Source: Bradyrhizobium sediminis (GTDB lineage: Bacteria; Pseudomonadota; Alphaproteobacteria; Rhizobiales; Xanthobacteraceae). From it: a stretch of 64,000 nucleotides of DNA. Under the pieces are notes generated by a model. The model saw only the letters and a list, made by a program, of their open reading frames with translations, was not told the DNA's origin and made no database searches. Location: contig NZ_CP076135.1 of NCBI RefSeq assembly GCF_018736105.1, positions 806,001 to 870,000 of the forward strand. The letters run 5' to 3'. The translations under genes were made by a program, and so were the position numbers. This document shows, piece by piece, positions 1-11,344 of this stretch. Every line of letters starts with the position of its first letter. Position 1 is the first letter of the stretch.

Positions 1-283
1 CCACGACGTCGCCGCGCTTCGGCGTGCCTGCGAACACGCGTCCGGTCTCGGGCAGGTTGACCCTGATCGGCAGCGAGGCGGTGCCGTAGCCGTAAGGAAA
101 TTTCGACGCCAGCAGCGCGTCGCCGATCAACAGCGTCGGCTCCATCGAGCCTGACGGCACATAAAACGGCTCGGCGAGCGCGCCCTTGGCGACGAACACG
201 ACCATCACGATCGCCGCGAGCTGGACGGCTTGGGCGCGCCAGCCGGCCGTCTTCGGCATGACCGATTGCTTGTTGATGCTCAT
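1..283 (-). CDS. lepB: Signal peptidase I (N-terminal part, cut by window edge)
   Basis: Removes signal peptides from exported proteins at the outer face of the inner membrane. Only the first 94 or so codons are in the window, reading from ATG at 283 toward position 1. The N-terminus holds one hydrophobic segment (around residues 18-35), followed by the S26 box PSGSMEPTL, which carries the catalytic serine. The next conserved box, with the general-base lysine, would lie off the window. The ATG overlaps the tldD stop in an ATGA arrangement, so the two genes are probably co-transcribed. The family call is firm. The missing C-terminus reflects the window edge, not a defect. Confidence 0.9.
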   Translation of the reverse strand, partial: MSINKQSVMPKTAGWRAQAVQLAAIVMVVFVAKGALAEPFYVPSGSMEPTLLIGDALLASKFPYGYGTASLPIRVNLPETGRVFAGTPKRGDVV

Positions 284-1707
284 CGGCCGGTACCACCGAC
301 CGTGATGCGCTCCATCCGCAGCGTCGGCTGGCCGACGCCGACCGGCACGCCCTGGCCGTTCTTGCCGCAGGTGCCGATTCCGGAATCCAGCGCCAGATCG
401 TTGCCGACCATGGTGATGCGATGCAGGTCGGTCGGCCCGTTGCCGATCAGCATCGCACCCTTCAGGGGCGCGCCGACCTTGCCGTTCTCGATTCGATAGG
501 CCTCGGTGCACTGGAACACATATTTGCCCGAGGTGATGTCGACCTGGCCGCCGCCGAAATTGGCGGCATAGACGCCGTTCTTGACGGAGGCGATGATCTC
601 GGCCGGATCGCGATCGCCCGCCAGCATGTAGGTGTTGGTCATGCGCGGCATCGGCACATGGGCATAGCCCTGGCGGCGGCCGTTGCCGGTCGGCTTCATG
701 TTCATCAGCCGGGCGTTCTGGCGGTCCTGCATGTAGCCGACCAAGATGCCGTCCTCGATCAGCACGGTGCGGCTGGTCGGCGTGCCCTCGTCGTCGATCG
801 TCAGCGAGCCGCGCCGCGAGGCAATGGTGCCGTCATCGACCACGGTGACGCCCTTGGCCGCGACCTGCTGGCCCATCAGGCCGGCGAACGCCGACGTCTG
901 CTTGCGGTTGAAGTCGCCCTCGAGCCCGTGGCCGACCGCTTCATGCAGCATCACGCCCGGCCAGCCGGCGCCCAGCACCACGTCCATTTCGCCGGCAGGC
1001 GCCGGCACCGATTCCAGATTGACCATGGCCTCGCGGATTGCGCCATCGGCGGCCTCGCGCCAGGCCTTGGTCTCGATGAAGCGGGCATAGCCCTCGCGGC
1101 CGCCATAACCCTTGCTGCCGCTTTCCTGCCGGTCGCCTTGCCCTGCGACCACGGAAATATTGACGCGCACCAGGGGCCGGATATCGCGATAGCTCTCGCC
1201 GTCGGGGCGGAGGATTTCCACCACCTGCCAGGTCGCGCCCAGGCTGACCGTCACCTGCCGCACCCGCGGATCCCGGTCGCGGACATAGGCGTCGATCTCG
1301 GCCAGCAGCTTCACCTTGGATTCGAAGCCCGGCGCATCCAGCGGATTTTCGTCGCCATAGAGCCGCACATTGGTGTGGGCCGGGGCGGCGGCGAAACTGC
1401 CGCTATAGCCGCCGCGCACGGCATGAACCGCGTCCGCGGCGCGGATCAGCGCCGGCAGCGAGACGTCGGAGGAGTGTGCGTAGCCGACCGCGTCGTCCTT
1501 CACGGCGCGCAAGCCAAATCCCTGCGAGGTGTCGTAGGTGGCCTGTTTCAGCCGGCCATTGTCGAACATCAGCGCTTCGGTCTGGCTGTATTCCAGGAAC
1601 ATCTCGCCGTCGTCGGCCCCCTCCAACCCGCGGGCGACCTGGTGGCGCACCTGGTCGCGGTCGAGATTGGCGCGGTCGAGCAGGGAGGTTGTGGGAGGAT
1701 TGGTCAT
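280..1707 (-). CDS. tldD: Metalloprotease TldD
   Basis: TldD normally pairs with TldE/PmbA as a zinc metalloprotease (U62 family) that processes modified peptides and antitoxins in the cytoplasm. The 475-aa length is typical. The zinc-binding helix HEAVGH is visible mid-protein in VMLHEAVGHGLEGD, and the C-terminal region has the expected CGKNGQGVPVGVGQPTLR motif. The start is ATG at 1707. It is translationally coupled to lepB. No tldE/pmbA is in the window; in most proteobacteria the partner lies elsewhere. The order tldD beside coxBA is familiar from Bradyrhizobium-type genomes. Confidence 0.95.
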   Translation of the reverse strand: MTNPPTTSLLDRANLDRDQVRHQVARGLEGADDGEMFLEYSQTEALMFDNGRLKQATYDTSQGFGLRAVKDDAVGYAHSSDVSLPALIRAADAVHAVRGGYSGSFAAAPAHTNVRLYGDENPLDAPGFESKVKLLAEIDAYVRDRDPRVRQVTVSLGATWQVVEILRPDGESYRDIRPLVRVNISVVAGQGDRQESGSKGYGGREGYARFIETKAWREAADGAIREAMVNLESVPAPAGEMDVVLGAGWPGVMLHEAVGHGLEGDFNRKQTSAFAGLMGQQVAAKGVTVVDDGTIASRRGSLTIDDEGTPTSRTVLIEDGILVGYMQDRQNARLMNMKPTGNGRRQGYAHVPMPRMTNTYMLAGDRDPAEIIASVKNGVYAANFGGGQVDITSGKYVFQCTEAYRIENGKVGAPLKGAMLIGNGPTDLHRITMVGNDLALDSGIGTCGKNGQGVPVGVGQPTLRMERITVGGTGR

Positions 1708-1999
1708 GCAGGCTCCGATGCAAATTTCTTTTCCTGTCGTCCCAGCTCGCGCCTAGGGCAGGACGACGATGATTGAAGATAGGCACTATAGCGGCAAATG
1801 GGGAGGGTCTGTGACGTGGAGGGTTGGCTCTCACGGCAACTTGTCACACCCTCGCCGATCCCGTCCAAACTGTGGGAGATATTGTCGAGCTCGATGGAGC
1901 CTGCCCTTCCTTCACGGAATGTTTATTCCGGCGACCTAACTAGTTCCCATAATGCCGGCGCCACTGGTGCCGCTTCGTCCAAAAGGACAGGGGGATCAT
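1708..1999. other. Intergenic region between divergent tldD and esterase, with an ialB 3' remnant
   Basis: These 290 bases must hold promoters for tldD (leftward) and the esterase (rightward), but I cannot place either with confidence. The one recognisable element is a relic at 1830-1872 of an ialB-type gene end, listed separately. AGGGGG at about 1989-1994 is a strong ribosome-binding site six bases before TTG 2000 and decides the esterase start. Confidence 0.6.
1830..1872 (-). pseudogene. Remnant of the 3' end of an ialB-family gene (direct repeat of 3628-3671)
   Basis: About 43 bases match the last 14 codons of the intact ialB gene at 3628-3671 with a few substitutions and one deleted base. 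Read on the minus strand it still spells S-L-D-G-I-G-E-G before the frameshift, and then the bases for D-K-L-P-stop. The intact gene reads S-L-N-G-I-G-E-G-Y-D-K-L-P-stop. No similarity remains upstream of it. It is either the last trace of a second ialB copy or one arm of a duplication that brackets the esterase gene. Confidence 0.65.
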
Positions 2000-3619
2000 T
2001 TGCGCGAGATAATTTCGATCGGCCGGCTTCAGGCCATTGCCGCCGCTTCCTTGATGCTGTGCGGGACAGTACAGGCTGCTCCGACATCAGCGGATCCCAC
2101 GGTTGTGGTGACTGACAAGGGCGTTGTTCGCGGCGCCATCCGCAATGGCGTGCGCGAGTTCAAGGGCATCCCCTACGCCAAGCCGCCGGTCGGCGAGTTG
2201 CGATGGAGCATTCCCGAACCGGCGACGGCATGGAGCGGCACGCTGGATGCCACCAAGTACAAGAGCTCCTGTCCGCAGGCCGAGCGCTACGGCATTCCCG
2301 AATCGAGCGACAACGAAGACTGCCTCCATCTCAATGTCACGGTACCCAATTCTAAGACCTGGCGTGGCCGCAAGCGCGCGGTGATTGTCTGGATTCATGG
2401 CGGCGCATTCGTCGGCGGCTCCAGCGCGCTGTATCCGCTCGACACGCTGGCGAAGTCCGGCGACGTCATCGTGGTGTCGATGAATTACCGGCTCGGGGTC
2501 TTCGGCTTCACCGCGCATCCGGCTTTCGAGGCCGGCCACAATGGCGGATATGGCTTGGAGGACCAGCGCGCGGCGCTGCGCTGGGTGAAGCAGAACATCG
2601 CCGCCTTCGGCGGCGATCCGGAAAACGTCACGGTGGCCGGCGAATCAGCGGGCGCGGCCGGCGTGTGCATGCACATCCTGGCGCCGGACGAGACCGCGGG
2701 TCTGTTCCAGAAGGCGATCGTCCAGAGCGCCGGCTGCGCCACGCCGCTTCCGACCGTCGAGCAAGGCAGCAAGACCGGGCAGAAGATCGCAGCATTGGTG
2801 GGCTGCGGCGATGACGCGGCCGCGCTGACGTGCCTGCGCGGCAAGCCGGTCAAGGAACTGCTTGCCGCCGCTGCGACCGTCGCGGGCTCCAGCATCGTCA
2901 CCTTCCTGCCCGTGACCGGCACCAAGACCCTGCCGCTACCGGGGGCGCAGGCCCTCAAGGCCGGAAAATTCGTCAAGGTACCGATGATCATGGGCGGCAC
3001 CCGCGACGAACTCAGGCTTTACGTCGCCTACGCCGTCCAGGGCGGCCAGTCGATCACCAAGGACAATTATTCCGTACTCTTGAAGGATACCTACGGCAAG
3101 AATGCCGACAGTGTGGTCAAGAAATATCCGCTGCGCAGCTATTCATCCGCCCCGTCGGCCCTCGGCACGGTCTGGTCCGACTTCCGCTCCGACGTCGGGA
3201 TCAACAACTGCATCTATCTCGAAACGTCCAAGCTGATCAGGAAGTCGGCTCCCGTCTATGCCTTCGTGTTCGGCGACCGCGACGCGCCGCCGGTCACCAA
3301 GGATCCGGGCTTCGAGATGGGGGCGGTCCATTCCTCGGAATTGCCCTATCAGTTCCCGCATTTCGACAACACGGCCAGGATCGCCGGACCGGATTTGAAG
3401 CCGGCCTCGCAGAAACTGGCCGACCGGATGCTGGCCTACTGGACCAGCTTTGCAAAAACCGGAAAGCCGAGAGCGCCCCGATCGCCGGCCTGGCATCCGT
3501 TCAGGGCCGACTTCATGGTGATGAATCTCGCTCCGAGGAAGCTCGGCTACTTCAACGCCAGCAGCGCCCATAACTGCAAGTTCTGGAAGACGCTCTATCC
3601 GGAGGTGCTTACGCAGTGA
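2000..3619 (+). CDS. Secreted type-B carboxylesterase
   Basis: An alpha/beta-hydrolase of the type-B carboxylesterase family (PF00135), which hydrolyses carboxylic esters. Visible are the N-terminal GIPYAKPPVGELRW block, EDCLHLNV, the oxyanion-hole HGGAFVGG, and the nucleophile elbow GESAGA. A late VHSSELPYQF supplies the expected His region. A hydrophobic stretch ending in VQAA looks like a signal peptide, so the enzyme is probably periplasmic or secreted. An upstream ATG at 1952 is in frame, but the strong AGGGGG site places the start at TTG 2000. The gene stands alone, divergent from tldD and convergent with ialB. It is bracketed by an intact ialB end and a decayed ialB end. Confidence 0.9.
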   Translation: MREIISIGRLQAIAAASLMLCGTVQAAPTSADPTVVVTDKGVVRGAIRNGVREFKGIPYAKPPVGELRWSIPEPATAWSGTLDATKYKSSCPQAERYGIPESSDNEDCLHLNVTVPNSKTWRGRKRAVIVWIHGGAFVGGSSALYPLDTLAKSGDVIVVSMNYRLGVFGFTAHPAFEAGHNGGYGLEDQRAALRWVKQNIAAFGGDPENVTVAGESAGAAGVCMHILAPDETAGLFQKAIVQSAGCATPLPTVEQGSKTGQKIAALVGCGDDAAALTCLRGKPVKELLAAAATVAGSSIVTFLPVTGTKTLPLPGAQALKAGKFVKVPMIMGGTRDELRLYVAYAVQGGQSITKDNYSVLLKDTYGKNADSVVKKYPLRSYSSAPSALGTVWSDFRSDVGINNCIYLETSKLIRKSAPVYAFVFGDRDAPPVTKDPGFEMGAVHSSELPYQFPHFDNTARIAGPDLKPASQKLADRMLAYWTSFAKTGKPRAPRSPAWHPFRADFMVMNLAPRKLGYFNASSAHNCKFWKTLYPEVLTQ

Positions 3620-3628
3620 GCACGGGCC

Positions 3629-4198
3629 TCACGGCAACTTGTCGTAGCCCTCGCCGATCCCGTTCAAGCTGAGCGGGAAACCGATCCCCTCTTCCGGGGT
3701 CTCGAAGATAATGAAGGTCGCGGTCTTGGCGGTGCGGAGCTGGCCGAGCAGCTTGTCGTCCATCACCACTTCGGCGACGCAGCCGTTGGGCAGGCAGCGG
3801 ACAAACCCGGCGCGGCCGACATCGACATTGTCGAGTTTCAGGCCGAGGCCGGAGGGCAACAGCACGCCGAGCGGCGCCACCACCCGCATCAGCTTGCTCT
3901 TCTGGTCGGCGGTCTTCAGCACGATCACGGTGAGGCCGGCATTGGAGCGGTCTTCCGCCACCACGCTCTGGATCAGGGCGCATTGCTCGCCTTGCGCGCC
4001 CGGCGGGGTGTCGCAGCGGATCTGCCAGTCGCCATGGACCGAGCGCACCGCGCCTTGCGCGCCGGCGGCTGCAGTCAGGCCGAGCAGAACTGCGGCGGCG
4101 AGGCCTGCGGCGCGCAGCCCGCTGAAGGCGGCCGGAAATATATTGCCGAAGCTTGCCGCGCTTCTCGCCCTGTGTTTCGAAAGCCCCATCCGGGTCAA
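3629..4198 (-). CDS. Invasion-associated locus B (IalB) family protein
   Basis: A small exported protein of the IalB family, named after the Bartonella invasion locus but common in free-living Hyphomicrobiales, where its role is unclear. The 189-aa product has a basic start, a long hydrophobic segment ending in AGAQGAV (signal peptide), and then the family signature HGDWQIRCD. Paired cysteines (GEQCALIQ, FVRCLPNGC) probably form disulfides in the periplasm. A second ATG three codons in (4189) is possible. It converges on the esterase, and its last 14 codons are repeated in decayed form at 1830-1872. Confidence 0.85.
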   Translation of the reverse strand: MTRMGLSKHRARSAASFGNIFPAAFSGLRAAGLAAAVLLGLTAAAGAQGAVRSVHGDWQIRCDTPPGAQGEQCALIQSVVAEDRSNAGLTVIVLKTADQKSKLMRVVAPLGVLLPSGLGLKLDNVDVGRAGFVRCLPNGCVAEVVMDDKLLGQLRTAKTATFIIFETPEEGIGFPLSLNGIGEGYDKLP

Positions 4199-4630
4199 TC
4201 CCTTGTTTCCCTTAAGGCTCGGTCCGAGCCATGGACTGATACGGCAATGACGGCGCCTTGAAGGCGATCTTCGAGGCCTCCGCGCCGGACAGGCCGCTCC
4301 GAGGCCAGCGAATCAGGTTTCTGTGGAGCATCCCGTCTGTGCCTACATCGGGCAATCCGGCTGTCAAGCGCCGTCGGGGTGCAAAAATGGGACTTTGGCC
4401 TGATTTCACGGGAAAATGCGACGCCGTCAGAATCGCTGGTGATGCCTCGCAACTGCATTGCGAGAGGCTGAGAATTATGGTTTGAGAGGCTGGATTTCGA
4501 CGCGTTCTAGCGATCTGGCCCCGGTGCTTCTAAAGTACCTTCCAAGGCCGTTTGTCAGGGGGCGGATCGTGCAGCATTTCCCGCCATCCGGCGGAATGCT
4601 TTGGGGATTTATCAAGGGAGCGCGAGCGGC
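4199..4630. promoter_or_regulatory. Intergenic region upstream of the cox operon
   Basis: This 430-base non-coding stretch lies between ialB (leftward) and coxB (rightward) and must carry the promoter of the oxidase operon. I see no clear minus 35/minus 10 pair. The only structured element is a perfect 7-bp inverted repeat, CTCGCAA-N5-TTGCGAG, at 4446-4464, which could be an operator or the base of a short RNA hairpin. Short open frames on both strands here lack plausible composition and were left out. Confidence 0.4.
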
Positions 4631-7185
<2,555 letters not shown>

Positions 7186-7242
7186 TGTGGGAAAGCGCGG
7201 CGCGTCGATCGCGCCGCGTCTGTCAGGGAAGCGAGACCAGTC

Positions 7243-8181
7243 TTGTCGGTTGTCGATCACAACGCCATCGAACTATCGCCTCGGATTTCGGAGGCCGATG
7301 TCGCCGACTACATCGCGCTGCTGAAGCCGCGGGTGATGTCGCTGGTGATCTTCACCGCGCTGGTCGGCCTGATGATCGCGCCCGGCCATGTGCATCCGGT
7401 GCTGGCTTTCACCTCGATCCTTTGCATCGCGGTCGGCGCTGGCGCCTCCGGCGCGCTGAACATGGCCTATGAGGCTGACATCGACGCCAAGATGTCGCGC
7501 ACCGCCAACCGGCCGATCCCGCGCGGGCGCGTCACGCCGGCTGAGGCGACGGCGTTCGGCATGACGCTGGCGTTCTTCTCGGTGATGACGCTCGGCATCC
7601 TGGTCAACTGGCTCGCCGGGGCGTTGCTGGCGTTCACGATCTTCTTCTACGTCGTGATCTACACCATGGCGCTGAAGCGCTGGACCGCGCAGAACATCGT
7701 GATCGGCGGCGCCGCCGGCGCGCTGCCGCCCGTCGTGGCGTGGGCGGCGGCGACCGGCTCGCTGTCGATGGAGCCGGTGCTGCTGTTCCTGATCATCTTC
7801 TTCTGGACCCCGCCGCATTTCTGGGCCTTGGCGCTGTTCCGCAGCGACGACTATGCCCGCGCCGGCATCCCGATGCTGCCCGTGGTCGCCGGGCCCGACG
7901 CGACCCGGCTGCAGATCCTGCTTTACACCATCGTGCTGGTCGCGGTCGCGGTCGCGCCGTGGCCGCTCGGTTATTTCGACGCGGTCTATGGCGTGACCTC
8001 GCTGGTGCTCGGCGCCGGCATGCTGGCGCTCGCGCTCAATGTCTACCGGCACCGCACCGGAAGCCGGGCGCTGCGCGCCACCCGAAAGCTTTTCGCGTTC
8101 TCGATTTTTTATCTGTTCGCGCTGTTCGCGACCTTGCTGCTCGAGGTTGTCGCCCATGCCGTCGCGCCATCGATCTGGTAG
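7243..8181 (+). CDS. ctaB: Protoheme IX farnesyltransferase (heme O synthase)
   Basis: Transfers a farnesyl group to heme B to make heme O, the precursor of heme A for the aa3 oxidase. It is a UbiA-family integral membrane protein of the expected length (312 aa, about nine helices). The first prenyl-diphosphate/Mg motif is visible as [19 protein letters not shown] and the second region as [15 protein letters not shown]. The start is TTG at 7243; the N-terminal sequence before [11 protein letters not shown] needs this codon because no ATG is close. It sits between coxA and the small assembly gene in the cox operon. Confidence 0.95.
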   Translation: MSVVDHNAIELSPRISEADVADYIALLKPRVMSLVIFTALVGLMIAPGHVHPVLAFTSILCIAVGAGASGALNMAYEADIDAKMSRTANRPIPRGRVTPAEATAFGMTLAFFSVMTLGILVNWLAGALLAFTIFFYVVIYTMALKRWTAQNIVIGGAAGALPPVVAWAAATGSLSMEPVLLFLIIFFWTPPHFWALALFRSDDYARAGIPMLPVVAGPDATRLQILLYTIVLVAVAVAPWPLGYFDAVYGVTSLVLGAGMLALALNVYRHRTGSRALRATRKLFAFSIFYLFALFATLLLEVVAHAVAPSIW

Positions 8182-8199
8182 GGGGCGCATGGCGAGGCG

Positions 8200-8364
8200 A
8201 TGGATGACCAACAAAAGCCGGACGGAATCGTCCTCACCGAGGCGCAGCAGAAAAGCCGCCGTCAACGTTCGATCGCCATCGCGCTGGCGCTCGGCGTCCT
8301 CGTCGTGCTGTTCTTCGCGGTCACCATGGTCAAGGGGACCGGCGTTCTAGTACGGCCGGCGTAA
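8200..8364 (+). CDS. Small single-helix membrane protein of the cox operon (CoxF-like)
   Basis: A 54-aa open frame reading [13 protein letters not shown], a basic stretch (QKSRRQRS), one hydrophobic helix ([15 protein letters not shown]) and a short tail ending in VRPA. Small proteins of this layout sit between ctaB and ctaG in many alphaproteobacteria and are annotated as cytochrome oxidase assembly or CoxF proteins. It starts 18 bases after ctaB and ends five bases before ctaG. Position, helix and charge pattern support it as real. Its biochemical role is not established. Confidence 0.8.
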   Translation: MDDQQKPDGIVLTEAQQKSRRQRSIAIALALGVLVVLFFAVTMVKGTGVLVRPA

Positions 8365-8369
8365 TCGAC

Positions 8370-9026
8370 ATGGAGACCAAACCGACAATGCCGCAGGCGC
8401 AGACCACGAGCCACAGGGCGAATCCGCGCCGGGCCGCGCTACGCGGCCTTGGGCGCGACGCGGCAGTGGCTGCGGTCTGCGGTCTGGTCGTGGTGCTGAT
8501 GGTCGGTGCGTCCTACGCCGCGGTGCCGTTCTACAACTGGTTCTGCCGCACCACCGGCTTCAACGGCACCACCCAGGTCGCGACCTCGGCGCCGGCGGGC
8601 GCGCCGCTGACGCGCAAGATCGCGGTGCGCTTCGACGCCAATGTCGGGCCCGGGCTGCCGTGGAAGTTCGAGCCGGAGCAGACCGAGATCGAGGTCAGGA
8701 TCGGCGAAGTCGTCACGGTGTTCTATAAAGTGACCAATCAATCGGCGCGGACAACAACCGGGCAGGCTGCCTATAATGTGGCGCCGCTGACGGTCGGGTC
8801 GTATTTCCAGAAGCTCAACTGTTTCTGCTTTACCGATCAGACCATGGCTCCGGGCGAGAAGCGCGAGATGCCGGTGGTGTTCTACGTCGATCCGGCGCTT
8901 GCCGCGGACAGCGAGAACGACGGGCTGGGCACCATCACTCTGTCCTACACCTTCTACCCCGTGCGTGAACCGACGCCGAAGCCGCTGGCGGCGAGCGAAC
9001 TGGACAAACGCAAGGGCAACCTCTGA
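8370..9026 (+). CDS. ctaG: Cytochrome c oxidase assembly protein CtaG/Cox11
   Basis: Copper chaperone that delivers Cu to the CuB site of subunit I. The 218-aa protein has a short cytoplasmic start, one membrane anchor (about residues 30-50, ending in [12 protein letters not shown]) and a periplasmic immunoglobulin-like domain. The copper-binding CFCF motif is present ([10 protein letters not shown]), as is the third cysteine near the membrane (WFCRTTGF). A downstream ATG at 8388 is an alternative start. It lies within the cox operon, directly before coxC. Confidence 0.95.
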   Translation: METKPTMPQAQTTSHRANPRRAALRGLGRDAAVAAVCGLVVVLMVGASYAAVPFYNWFCRTTGFNGTTQVATSAPAGAPLTRKIAVRFDANVGPGLPWKFEPEQTEIEVRIGEVVTVFYKVTNQSARTTTGQAAYNVAPLTVGSYFQKLNCFCFTDQTMAPGEKREMPVVFYVDPALAADSENDGLGTITLSYTFYPVREPTPKPLAASELDKRKGNL

Positions 9027-9119
9027 TCGCCGGGGTCCCCCAGCAATGAGGATCCCGGGATTTGATTTTTGAGACGAATACGTGCCGAATGGCACGGCAC
9101 CGCTAACGGAGAGACCGCA

Positions 9120-9977
9120 ATGGCTACGGCGCACGTCAAGCACCACGACTACCACCTCGTCGATCCGAGCCCGTGGCCGGTCGTCGGCTCGGTATCGGCC
9201 TTCATCATGGCCGTCGGCGCGGTCACCTGGATGCATCATATGTTCGCGGCCGCCCCGATCGTCTTCGGCGTCGGCACCATCGGCGTGCTCTACACCATGG
9301 TGAGCTGGTGGGCGGATGTGATCCGCGAAGCCCAGTACAAGGGCGATCACACCCGCGTGGTGCAGATCAGCCATCGCTACGGCATGATCCTGTTCATCGC
9401 TTCCGAAGTGATGTTCTTCGTCGCCTGGTTCTGGGCCTTCTTCAACTCGGCGCTGTTCCCCGGCGATCCCGTTCACGCCACCCGCGAGGCGCTGTTCGGC
9501 GGCGTGTGGCCGCCCAAGGGCATCGAGACCTTCGATCCCTGGCACCTGCCGCTGTTGAATACGCTGATCCTGCTGACCTCCGGCACCACGGTCACTTGGG
9601 CGCATCACGCGCTCTTGGAGAACGACCGCCAGGGCCTGAAATACGGCCTGATCCTGACGATCTTGCTCGGCGCGGCCTTCACCTGCGTGCAGGCTTATGA
9701 ATATGGCCATGCCGCGTTCTCGTTCGCCGGCAACATCTACGGCGCGACCTTCTTCATGGCGACCGGCTTCCACGGCTTCCACGTGCTGGTCGGCACCATC
9801 TTCCTGATCGTCTGCCTGATCCGCGCCTATGCCGGGCATTTCACGCCGAAGCAGCATCTCGGCTTCGAATTCGCCGCATGGTACTGGCATTTCGTCGACG
9901 TGGTGTGGTTGTTCCTGTTCATCTGCATCTATGTCTGGGGCGGCGGCGCGGAAGCCATGGCCCACGCCGCGCACTGA
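9120..9977 (+). CDS. coxC: Cytochrome c oxidase subunit III
   Basis: Structural subunit of the aa3 oxidase with seven membrane helices. It stabilises subunit I and helps keep proton uptake through the D-channel going. The family signatures are visible: the [12 protein letters not shown] start, [13 protein letters not shown], and [17 protein letters not shown], with the conserved Glu in [14 protein letters not shown] just upstream supports ATG 9120 rather than an earlier in-frame codon at 9069. A factor-independent terminator follows the gene at 10002-10025. Confidence 0.96.
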   Translation: MATAHVKHHDYHLVDPSPWPVVGSVSAFIMAVGAVTWMHHMFAAAPIVFGVGTIGVLYTMVSWWADVIREAQYKGDHTRVVQISHRYGMILFIASEVMFFVAWFWAFFNSALFPGDPVHATREALFGGVWPPKGIETFDPWHLPLLNTLILLTSGTTVTWAHHALLENDRQGLKYGLILTILLGAAFTCVQAYEYGHAAFSFAGNIYGATFFMATGFHGFHVLVGTIFLIVCLIRAYAGHFTPKQHLGFEFAAWYWHFVDVVWLFLFICIYVWGGGAEAMAHAAH

Positions 9978-10001
9978 TCGCTCACCGATATGCTACAAGG
10001 A

Positions 10002-10025
10002 GGGCGGCCGCAGGGCCGCCCTTTT
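10002..10025 (+). terminator. Rho-independent terminator after coxC
   Basis: A perfect 8-bp stem GGGCGGCC / GGCCGCCC with a GCAG loop is followed by TTTT. It probably ends or attenuates the oxidase transcript before the DUF983 and surf1 genes, which may therefore be expressed at a lower level or from a separate promoter. Confidence 0.8.
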
Positions 10026-10053
10026 GCTATCCGAATGACGAAAGACCAGACCC

Positions 10054-10443
10054 ATGCCCGATGAGACTTTGCCCACGCTGGCGCAGAGCGCGATGCGCGG
10101 CCTTGCCTGCAAATGTCCGCGCTGCGGCAAGGGCAAACTGTATGCCGGGTTCCTCAACCTGCGGCCGAACTGCGAGGCCTGCGGGCTCAACTATGCCTTC
10201 ATCGACGCCGGCGACGGGCCGGCGATTTTCATCATCATGATTGCCGGCGCCATCGTCGTCGGCTGCGCCTTGATCGTGGAAGTGAAATACCAGCCGCCGT
10301 TCTGGTTGCACGCCGTGCTTTGGCTGCCGTTGATTCTCGCGACCACGCTGCTGCCGCTGCGCGCGATGAAATCGCTGCTGATCGCGCTGCAGTTTCATCA
10401 CAAGGCGGCGCCGGGCCGGCTGATCGACCGCGAGCCGAAATGA
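10054..10443 (+). CDS. DUF983 family membrane protein
   Basis: A 129-aa protein with an N-terminal zinc-ribbon-like pair CPRCGKG and CEACGLNY, then two hydrophobic helices (IFIIMIAGAIVVGCALIV and LHAVLWLPLILATTLLPL). DUF983 proteins commonly sit between coxC and surf1 in alphaproteobacteria and are presumed to help oxidase biogenesis, but no defined activity is known. The stop overlaps the surf1 ATG (ATGA at 10440), so the two are translationally coupled. Confidence 0.88.
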   Translation: MPDETLPTLAQSAMRGLACKCPRCGKGKLYAGFLNLRPNCEACGLNYAFIDAGDGPAIFIIMIAGAIVVGCALIVEVKYQPPFWLHAVLWLPLILATTLLPLRAMKSLLIALQFHHKAAPGRLIDREPK

Positions 10444-11207
10444 CCGGGATGACGGCGCCCCGGCGCAATGTCGCCGGCCTGGGTATCTTCACGCTCGCGG
10501 TGGTGGCGCTGCTGGTCGGCCTCGGGCTGTGGCAGCTGCAGCGCCGGGCCGAGAAGCACGCCTTGATCGCGGCCCTGACCGAACGTCTGGCTGCCGCACC
10601 TGCGGCGCTGCCGCAGCCTTCGCAATGGAGCGCGCTGACGCCGGAGCGCGACGAATTCCGCCGCGTCCGTTTCCCGGCAACCTATCAGTCCCGTCCGGAT
10701 GCGATGGTCTACAGTTCCGGCTCGGCGGTGCGCGACGACGTCACCGGACCCGGCACCTGGGCTTTCCTGCCCGCGAGCCTGCAGACCGGCGAGACCGTCG
10801 CGATCAATACCGGCTTCGTGCAGAACACGATGCAGGACCGCGCCCAGCAGGATCGCGCGGTGACGCGGCTGGTCACGGGCGCGCCGGTCACGCTGACCGG
10901 CTACCTCCGTTTTCCGGAAACCGCGGGCGCGCTGACGCCGCCGGAGAATCCCGCCAAGCGGCTGTGGTTCACCCGGGATCATCTGGCCATGGCGCATTCG
11001 CTCGGCTGGACTGAGGGCGGCAGGCCGATCGCACCCTTCTACATCGACCTGGAAGCGCCGGTGCCGGAGAGCGGCATCCCGAAACCCGGCCCGCTCACGG
11101 TCCATCTCAAGGACGACCACCTGCAGTATGCCATCACCTGGTTCGGACTGGCGGGCGCGGTGGCGTTCGCATTCGCCGCGTGGCTGCGCGCGCAACGGCG
11201 GACCTAG
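10440..11207 (+). CDS. surf1: SURF1 family oxidase assembly protein
   Basis: SURF1/Shy1 binds heme A and helps insert it into oxidase subunit I. The 255-aa sequence has the expected two flanking helices (around residues 12-30 and 230-250) and a large periplasmic domain. The diagnostic LGLWQLQRRAEK follows the first helix. The C-terminal HLQYAITWFGLAG is also typical. The ATG overlaps the DUF983 stop. It ends the oxidase-related block; thrC begins 137 bases later. Confidence 0.93.
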   Translation: MTGMTAPRRNVAGLGIFTLAVVALLVGLGLWQLQRRAEKHALIAALTERLAAAPAALPQPSQWSALTPERDEFRRVRFPATYQSRPDAMVYSSGSAVRDDVTGPGTWAFLPASLQTGETVAINTGFVQNTMQDRAQQDRAVTRLVTGAPVTLTGYLRFPETAGALTPPENPAKRLWFTRDHLAMAHSLGWTEGGRPIAPFYIDLEAPVPESGIPKPGPLTVHLKDDHLQYAITWFGLAGAVAFAFAAWLRAQRRT

Positions 11208-11344
11208 AGCGGTCCGCGACGGAAAGAAGCGGTTTCCACTTGAGCTGAAAACGCTTTATGGTGCCGCTCGATTTCGCCGCAGGCGATATAAATTATCAAT
11301 TAAAATCAAAGGCTTGGCGCAGGGTCGGGCTTTTGGAGGGTGGT

